DNA from: Chloromonas sp. AAM2
Taxonomy: Eukaryota > Chlorophyta > Chlorophyceae > Chlamydomonadales > Chlamydomonadaceae
Assembly (NCBI GenBank): GCA_004335635.1
Contig: QAXH01005903.1
Coordinates: forward strand, 44,212-108,211
Reading direction: 5' to 3'
DNA length: 64,000 nucleotides
Shown here: positions 56,801 to 64,000 of the stretch, one piece after another
How the letters are laid out: each line of letters begins with the position of its first letter
Position numbering within the stretch: position 1 is the first letter of the stretch
Translations under genes and position numbers: made by a program
The notes under the pieces: model-generated
What the model was told of the DNA's origin: nothing
Seen by the model: only the letters and a program-made list of their open reading frames with translations
Database searches by the model: none

Positions 56801-58180
56801 ATAACCTCTGTATCCAGCCCAGGGCAGGGCCCACACTCATCCGCACAGCCGCCTTCACCCGAGGAACTGACTCAGCGTGCCCAGCGGCTGGTTGATGTCC
56901 TGTATGCGTGTGCTGAGCTGCGCTACCCACCCCAGCCAGCCGCTCAGAGTCAGTTGCTGCGGGAGGTGCGCTCCGCCCTGCAGCACGCCACACCGGCGCA
57001 GCGGGCCACGGTTATGGTAAGCCGTGGGACCAGGGAAATGGATACAGGTTCGGGTTGAAAGGCCAACTCTGTTGCTGCAAGTAACCTGATGCAGTGTAAC
57101 AGTGGCAGGGAGGGTTCACGTGCAAACTGACAGGCTGAGGGGGCAAAATGTGGTGCTGGTCTTTGCGTGGCAGTAGTTCGTCCTCTGTTGATGGACCAGT
57201 CATCAGCACTGTGCTTTTTAGCAGCCGTCAGTATGTTGTTCTAGCGCTGAGCTACAATGTTTGCAGCATCGACATCAGTGCGCAGCCAACTTGGCACTGT
57301 GACTGACTGCATTGGTCTCTGTTGCTCTGCCTGCAGGTGTGCCTCGCTGTGCTGCGCATCACCCCCGATGCCGACTGGACCGCGCAGTTCTTTGCGCACA
57401 TGCGCTTGTCGCTCCCCGCCTACAGCGCACAGGAACTGGCAAACACGCTCACTGCGGCCGCGTACCTGCGCATGGAGCCAGGTGAGACACATGGGGCACG
57501 CGCATGGAGCCAGCTGAGACACATGGGGCACGCGCATGGAGCCAGCTGAGACACATGGGGCACGCGCATGGGCTTGACGTGCACAGTGGCTTCACCAGCT
57601 GACCTGATGAGAATGCGGACCGCATCATGACCAATTTGAACATGGGTACCTGCTTGTGTCTCCAAGCTGATGCCTTCTGAACATGTGCTGTGTCTATGTA
57701 CATCTGACGGGCACCAGTTTGTGCATTTCGCACTTGCCCAGGACGTGCACTGCATCATCACCATTATCAGCAGCAATCACCACTCGAACATGTGGCATCT
57801 GTTCATGTTTGTCAGCTGACGCCTTGGCAGGCATCCTTGTGCGCACTCATACTTGCGCTAGCGTACTTGCATATCAAGAGTTGGTGCATATCAATTGGCT
57901 GCAACTTTGAACACAACCAGTGCCTCTTGCATGGAACTTTACTCCTGAATGACCAGCACACTAAGCGGTTGCACATTTCTCTTGAGTGACTCTTGTTACT
58001 GGTGCTGTGCATGCAGATGAGGCGCTGATCAGCCGCGTGCATGCGGTGGCATCGGGCTATGAGTTGGTTCAGCTGGCCATGCTCGTGCGCAAGCTTCAGT
58101 CATCACGCATAGCTGCGGAAGTGCCCTGGCTTATGGCCATTCAGCTGGCAGCCACCAAGCAGCTGTCTGGGAAAGCTTGA
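53873..58180 (+). CDS. octotricopeptide-repeat (OPR) protein, probably organellar RNA-binding
   Basis: Five exons: 53873-54643, 54930-55237, 55477-57016, 57337-57481, 58017-58180; phases agree, 975 residues if the first ATG is used. Helical repeats of about 38 residues carry the OPR-like pattern of a leucine-rich helix followed by Pro-Pro-x-x-Trp: LLWGLGKMRHPPPHEWM, LVSLVQLNYSPTAEWL, ALLRLRYVPPQWWV, ALVRLNLDLPRSWL, YACAELRYPPQP, AAYLRM. OPR proteins bind organelle RNAs and control stability or translation. A long disordered Gln/Gly/Ala stretch (about residues 450-640) splits the repeat tract. The N-terminal 85 residues are basic and may be a targeting peptide, but the start is uncertain because another frame is also open there. 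The first intron begins with GC (CAG then GCAAGT). No RAP domain is seen. Confidence 0.8.
57470..57569 (+). repeat. 32-bp tandem array spanning a 5' splice site
   Basis: The exon end CATGGAGCCAG and intron start GTGAGACACATGGGG are repeated three times at 32-bp spacing, plus a partial copy. Only the first copy has the GT donor; later copies read CCAGCTGAG, a single G-to-C change that removes it. Confidence 0.95.
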
Positions 58181-58989
58181 GAAAACATTGCATTGTTTAT
58201 TGTTGAAAACATGCGTGCATAATTGTTTACATGGAACAGGCTCTAAATCCGGACTCGCACATTCCGTGAAGGGGACTTGGCACCACCTCAGGCGATATGG
58301 CAGGGACAAGCAGTAATGGACAAGCATGTCATCGTCAGAAAGGTGCTTTGAGGGTGTACGTGAGAATCATTATTGCTAGAGCACCCCTTGCTATCTGCAT
58401 GTGACCGTGAACATATCATGCCATCGTGCAGCCCTCATGTTACCAATGTGGTTGGCGGTGCCCTTGGCAAAGACAACTATGCGTCAGGCGAGTTATCTGA
58501 AAGGATTGCCATGTGCCAACGAAGCAGTTGAAGCCATGATAATGCTGAGACAAAACCTGCCGCATCACATCCACAGCTACATGCACATGTGGGCAACACG
58601 CAGCACATGTCAGAGGCATGCAGGCTCCAGCCCAAGCCTTGCTCTGTGGTTGGCGGAAGCATCCCTGTGTGTTCATGATTGCCAGTTGGACTGGAGATGA
58701 TTCAGAAGCCAAAGGGATGATCCAAGGCGCCCAGGAGCGTAAGGCGTCATGTAGCACAGTGTACATCAGTTGGATCGCATCGGGCATGGCCGTGATGAGG
58801 GGCATGCTGCATGGAGCGACAATCCAGGCTGGCATCGAACGGCAGGATGAGTCGACATCCACCGCTCGTCCTCACATGTGTTACATGGTAAAAAAGAATA
58901 TCACCGTCGTCCCACACACGTGGATGGCATGGCCATTGACATAGTTCCATGTGTTGTTCTCAGTGCAGACAAAGCCACTGGGACACAAG

Positions 58990-59033
58990 GAACTGTCCCA
59001 GAACTGGCAGACATCTTTTTTTTACCTCTAGAT
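58990..59033 (+). repeat. right arm of inverted-repeat element, degenerate copy
   Basis: AACTGTCCCAGAACTGGCAG followed by a T run; the left arm is reduced to ACTGGGACA just upstream. Confidence 0.65.
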
Positions 59034-60603
59034 GCTAGAAAAAGGCACGCTTTTCAAACATCGGACCGTGGAAGGAAATGACTCGAACTACACTACGTTT
59101 GTGACAGACCCCAACCTCAGCTACATACAATCAAAGAACAAAAGAAAACGGATTACCAGGAATAGACTGCAAGCAGACGGATTGAACAGCTGCAATGTAG
59201 CCTCGCGCAAGTTGGTTTGCCCTCGCCCTCAAACGCCACAGGGTGCTTCTCCCAGTTGATTGGCATACTGTGTGGCATGCTCCACTGGCCCCATGACAAC
59301 CTACACCTACTACAACACGATCTAACTACAGGAAGCACTGGCATAGCAGCAGCTTGCATGCTTTCATCGTAATGCGGGCGCAACCCACTCTCAGCGGGTG
59401 GCATTGTTAATGTAGTGCGTAAAGGGCGCTTAGGTACAGATGAGTTGAAAATTCAAAACGACAGCTCCTATGCTGGGGCGGGACAAACTCATCCACCCTG
59501 ACAAGACGACGCCTCCGCAGCAAAGGTACCTTAAATTGTGATTGAAGGCACCTCTCAAACCAATACTTCTCCTCTCAACCTCAGAGCTCAAGAAAACCCC
59601 TAGAGAAAACGGTCTGCGCCTTCAAGTCGTACATGGGCAAAGCACAGACTAACCCACTTTCCTTGTACAAGACCTGATAAGCGGTTGACATAGTTTGACT
59701 AGGGCTTGGGTTTGAAGCATCGTTGCAGCATGAGGAAAGCTTTGAGGTGACCCATTGGAAAGCCGCCAGAAATCACGTGGACCAGAAGTGGCAATCACAC
59801 TGTGATGGCAGCAATGAATAGCGTCGCAGGGGTGTCACGGCGGCCATGAGGGCATGGAAAGGGTAGGGTCATGCAGCAACATGCAGAAATGGCGATGAAC
59901 GGATTCAACTCGCACTGTGCAACTCACGACTTGCACTTGTATATTGCCTCGTGTTGTGCTCCACATTCTCTGATATGCATGACCTCTGCCATGACTTGAT
60001 GTCGTGGGCAAGGCCATGTCTGATTGCGTGAACTCGAACCTCAGCATAGATGTGCTCTTCAAACACAACCAGCACACCAAAACATACGAGAATCATTGTT
60101 AGTTGTGGCGGCTGGTGAATGCCCCGCTGACAAACGTCTTGAAGTCTTGCCTGGATCAAATGTGTTTGTATATCTTGATCCTGCCACACTGCATGCCTGG
60201 CCATAGGTTCAGCCCATGATGCTCCCGCTCCCATCCCAGTCGTCCTTGTTGGTCCTAACCACTCAACACGAACAACCTAGCCACTACGCACAACTTGACA
60301 TCGCACAACGCTAAGCAAGTCATGAACAGCGAGGCAGCTGCGTGCCAACGCATCATGCGCACAAGAAGGTCGCACCTGCCACTCGCTCGGCACCAAGCAC
60401 TAACAGATCCCATAGGTTATGCAATGGAGCGGCAGGCACAGACCTAGGCCAGTTGTTTGGAGTCTGATGATATAAAAACCCTAGTAAATCAACAGAGAGG
60501 CTGCCAAAAATGCATCAATAATGCATCATGCCAAGTTGCTGATAAGCCATCTGTCATCTCTCACAAGTCCTTCTGCGCTGGTCACGTTGATACAGCAGAC
60601 CAC

Positions 60604-60714
60604 AGCAAAAAAAAAGTTTGCCAGTTTTGGGACAGTTTCCAAGGACTGCACTGAAACCAGTGTGTGTTCGCAAAAATTGTCCCAGAACTGGCAAACTTCT
60701 TTTTTTTTTGCTGG
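60604..60714 (+). mobile_element. small fold-back (MITE-like) element, intact copy
   Basis: About 110 bp bounded by inverted arms of about 33 bp. Left: AGC, nine A, then GTTTGCCAGTTTTGGGACAG. Right, in reverse complement: AGC, ten A, GA, then AGTTTGCCAGTTCTGGGACA. The centre carries ACTGCACTGAAACCAG. Related arms occur at 28594, 40518, 41222 and 58990. No transposase or clear target-site duplication is visible, so it would be non-autonomous. Confidence 0.75.
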
Positions 60715-60949
60715 CTGGTTTGGCATGTCAAATTGAGAGTCAATACAACCAGGACACGATACCTCCAACGTCATGCCATTCCCTAGCCTGACCGCAGAGA
60801 GCTAACTCTGCTGCACAAAAACGCAATCTCGTTCTGCCTGCAGCGATGCAACGGCCGTGTGTGTAATCTGAGTTGTTGGCCAACACGTTCACTCGGATGA
60901 AATGAGGCATGGCGAGCAGTTTCCCTTCTAAGGACTTTATGTACCTCCG

Positions 60950-63794
60950 TTATCGCTTGCCGTGGTGTCGCTCGCCGTCTGAAGTCTTGGTGTAGCTGCT
61001 GGCCGGCCGCTGCTGCCCCGTGCCTAGAGTGGCCGCTGCCCGCTGCGTGCGCATCTGCAATAACTGCGCAGGAAGGTCCTGCACCGGTTCCCGTGGGCGT
61101 TTCTGAACAGGCTCCCCTGCAGCCGCACCGGCCTCCCGGGCACGGTGACCAGCCTTAGCAGCGGCTGGTGGTGCAGCTCCGACAGAGACACGAGGGCTGG
61201 GGGGCAGCAGGCAATGAACGGGCTGACGCTGCAGATTTGCTTGGCGGTCCGTCCCAGTGTTCACCAGTTGGCGTGTTTCAGCCGCACACACCGCAGCACC
61301 TGCCGCATCATCACCGCACTTGGCCAATCCATCTGCAGCCTGCACCCCTTGTACCTCGGCTGCCCCTGCCATGTCCTCATCGTCCTCTCCATCCCAGTTC
61401 ACAGACTCCTCAGAACCCTCAGAACCGTCTAGGGAAGGAGTGCCTGAGAGGGCTGCACCGTTACAGCTGGAGAGCTTGCACTGGGGCAGCAGGAGTCGGA
61501 TGCACAGCCCTCCTGCCCCCACTTCACCCTGTAGCTCCGCTCCTGCTGCCACTGCTGCTGCGCTGCCACCAGCACTGCCACCACCGCTGGGACCTGCAAA
61601 GCCTGCTGCACCCGCTGCTGCTGCACCAGCTGCCCGGCCATCAGCACTAGTCGGGCCAGAAGTGCTGGGCCTGCTACCAGGCTCCCCCAAGCGTGGTTGA
61701 GGCGACTGATGCGCAGCAGGAGGGCAGCCTGCACACAAGTAACTAGGCTGTGCCTCTACAGCTAGTTCACACTGGCCATGGCCAACAGGCAGATGGTGCG
61801 CTGGACCAGCGGTACCCTCGCCGTCGCCACTGCCACCCACTCCATAGTTGGAGCCGTTCCCGCAACCGTGGCTTCCGTCTGGCCCAGCATCCCATCCGGC
61901 CCCTTGCACACGTCCCTCGCGCAGTCGCATGGCAGGGCTCGCCCGCGCCGGAGCTGCGATTTGGCCCACATTAGGTCCCAGCGGAGCAATGGGTCGGTAA
62001 GGCATTTGGGTCGGTTGCGCCGCATGGCGTGCGCGCATGCCGATGCAGCAGGTGCCATCAGGGCCGATGATGTGCAACTGCGATAGGTGTGGCAGGCCTG
62101 CCAACGAACGGCGGGATCGGGATGTCAGCTGAACCTTTCCGAGATACCTGCATAGCGACAGACGGAAGGGCAAGTGGTGGGCGGCGGAGATTCATACCCG
62201 ATCCCTGCGCTGCGTCGCAAAACGCCAACCACAGCATCACGCTTCACGTGCTTGGCAACGTGGCAAATCGCTGACTACCAGCGCCCAACTTAAAACCTCA
62301 TACATCAGCCTCTCACACGGCCAGGAGACAGGCTAGAGGAGTTATGCATCAGGCATCACGTTCTCTCTCCCCACTGCCGCACACAGATTACTCATGGTCG
62401 CTGAAGATCGTCTGCCTTCAGGCCAAAGATTCGCACTTCCAGCATTAGCCTACTACACAGCAAGTGTCTAGAGGCGACATGCATGCATGCATGCAACACG
62501 TCGTGCCACTGGCTGCATGTGCTTGTCCCTGTGCTGGCCCACCTGAGGTGCCCGAGGTTGCGCCAATGGGAGGTCATAACGCCCACACTCTCATCGGTCA
62601 GGACAGCAAGATTACCGACGGACAGCACCTGCGATGTAGGTCACGACGACACAAGCGTTAGACTTACCACATGTACACATGAGCTTGGCCACGTGGCGCA
62701 CATGTGTACATGTAGTTGGCTGTCTCAGAAAGTAGGGGTCTGCCGCAGCTGCTTGCTTCAACGCTGGTCACGTTTGCATGGGAGCCCTACAAAAGCACAC
62801 GTCCAGTCTCAAGTTCCAAGTAGCAGCTGAACCAGCGTCTACTGCGCCCTCCCTCCTGTGCAATCCCTGCTGAGTGTCCCCCTGCGCACCGGGTTGTTCC
62901 ACTCCTGGAACTCGAAGCGTGTGAGGGCAGTGAGCGGTGCCAGGCAGGTCCACCCGCTCAGGTCCCTCGTCCACACGTCCACCTAAGGGGCGCAGGGGGA
63001 GGGGCCACCAAGACAGCGTGAAGCATGGTAAGGGCACAACCTTATAAGCCGCCTCATTGCCCCGCAGTGCACGCCACCTACCAGCATGCGCGCTAGTAAG
63101 AATGACAATTCACTGAGAAAGAGTGGCGGGCGGGAAACACGACAGAGTGGCGCATCACACGGGGGCACGGCCGCACAGGCCACTGTCTGCATGAGAGCAT
63201 ACGCCATCTGAAGTACAGCATTTGAATACTCTGCCAACCTTCACATCACAACTTGGCTTTGCTGTCACTGGCACAGATCTATGCAAGCTGGCCTTAGCCA
63301 CATGCCGGTCGATATGCTGCCTGCCCACCATGTTCAGCGCAAGCTGCCTCAGCTGTTTGAGAGTAGCCAGGGCCTCCAGGTGTGCGTCGTAGATGACACA
63401 GCCGCCCAGCAGCAGGTGGCGCAGGGCAGGGGAGGACCGGGCGGAGGCGAGCATCATCATCATCTGGACACGCACACGCACAGGGTCAGGGCAAGACGTG
63501 AGCATGCATGCTCCTCTCATGTGTGTGTTCCTCATGTGCTTGCAAGCAAAACATCAACAACAGCTAGCAAACCAATATGCGATTCTATATCTTGATGAGC
63601 ATATACAGGAACAGCGGTCCATCTGCGGATGAGCGACGCAACTCAATCTTGGTATGCCCGCCTGTTCCGCCTGCTCAAATCATTACAGCTACACACACCA
63701 GCCCCTTTGCCCGTGTCACCTCGCCATAGGACAGGTCCAGTCCCTCTAGGTCCAGCACCTTGAGCCGCGGCAGTAGGGAGGCGGACTGAAGCAA
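60950..63794 (-). CDS. leucine-rich repeat protein with long disordered C-terminus (5' end outside window)
   Basis: Five exons in transcription order: 63794-63720, 63463-63329, 62982-62890, 62628-62543, 62147-60950; phases agree (about 528 residues seen). The first four encode irregular LRR units: SLLPRLKVLDLEGLDLS, ALRHLLLGGCVIYD, LATLKQLRQLALNM, LTALTRFEFQEW, LAVLTDESVGVM, NLGHLRYLGKVQL, and LAGLPHLSQLHIIG at the start of the last exon. The remaining roughly 375 residues are low complexity: Gly/Ala-rich, an acidic SEESVNWDGEDDEDM segment, and a basic KRPRE that could be a nuclear signal. Such proteins serve in binding, for example as F-box/LRR adaptors; no F-box is visible, but the N-terminus is missing. 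Function not assigned. Confidence 0.72.
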
Positions 63795-64000
63795 CTGCAC
63801 ACACAGCCGCAGAGAGGCCCAGAACCAGTTATCACGTGATCACGTGCCAGATCATCACATGCCCAGAAATTACGTGCAAAATCATCAGGTGTCAAGTCAT
63901 TGGCTGGAGTGTGCTTGGAGACCTTGGTGCCGACTCGGTGGCCATCGTTAGCCTGTGCCAACTTCAGGCCAAACTCTTGTGATAGGGCTAGTACTTGGCA
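63795..64000. other. upstream intron of LRR gene, unresolved
   Basis: Should contain the intron before the LRR exon at 63794. A short minus-strand frame near 63950-63985 could be part of the previous exon but has no certain donor. Confidence 0.3.

Larger units (their letters stand above)
58181..60949. other. intergenic between convergent OPR and LRR genes
   Basis: Contains one degenerate and one intact copy of the inverted-repeat element. Several open frames exist on both strands (for example around 58400-58860) but show no family signature or supporting splice pattern. Confidence 0.5.

Noticed and set aside
58401..58862. Overlapping open frames on both strands after the OPR gene
   Set aside because: No similarity, no splice pattern and no composition bias supports coding on either strand.

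Overview
This window is nuclear DNA from a eukaryote, almost certainly a green alga (Chlorophyta). The genes are split into many short exons by GT-AG introns (about 89 introns in 11 genes, all placed here by splice-site phase and protein similarity, not by transcript data). The gene set is that of a photosynthetic flagellate: a near-canonical centrin (basal bodies), an octotricopeptide-repeat protein (organellar RNA factors expanded in green algae), a DUF1517/FLAP1-like chloroplast protein, and a surface receptor with SPPP-type proline-rich stretches like those of algal cell-wall glycoproteins. CA/TG-rich microsatellites and minisatellites are abundant. A chlorophycean flagellate is my best guess; the species cannot be named from sequence alone. 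Two runs of N (4071-4562 and 19021-19025) are assembly gaps inside repeats.

Layout: (1) <145-7066 +, C-terminal part of a UPF1/SMUBP-2-like SF1 helicase, 12 exons. (2) 8655-14608 +, a single-pass receptor-like protein with a degenerate kinase domain. (3) 16651-20393 -, a SAM-dependent methyltransferase of the LCMT/UPF0677 type. (4) 20818-21345 -, a broken partial duplicate of the last two exons of the next gene. (5) 21958-26311 -, an AMI1-like amidase, complete in 11 exons. (6) 26610-28143 +, ARL16 small GTPase, divergent from the amidase. (7) 30015-35603 +, DEG9-type serine protease, 18 exons. (8) 38520-45965 +, a secreted PI-PLC-C1-type phospholipase C-like protein. (9) 47641-51447 -, DUF1517 protein with a long Pro-Ala-Glu linker. 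(10) 51824-53055 +, centrin, divergent from gene 9. (11) 53873-58180 +, OPR protein. (12) 60950-63794 and beyond, -, leucine-rich repeat protein.

The genes do not form a pathway; this is ordinary eukaryotic gene order with two divergent pairs that may share promoters. The most unusual signal is structural. In five introns a tandem repeat array starts exactly on the 5' splice site. In four of them the repeat unit contains the last exon bases plus the GT donor, so the donor itself has been tandemly copied (units of 32, 25, 23 and 32 bp); in the fifth a (GT)n microsatellite begins with the donor dinucleotide. Also notable are a small terminal-inverted-repeat element family (one intact fold-back copy at 60604-60714), a 170-bp interspersed repeat present twice at about 95 percent identity, two GC-AG introns, and the receptor pseudokinase.
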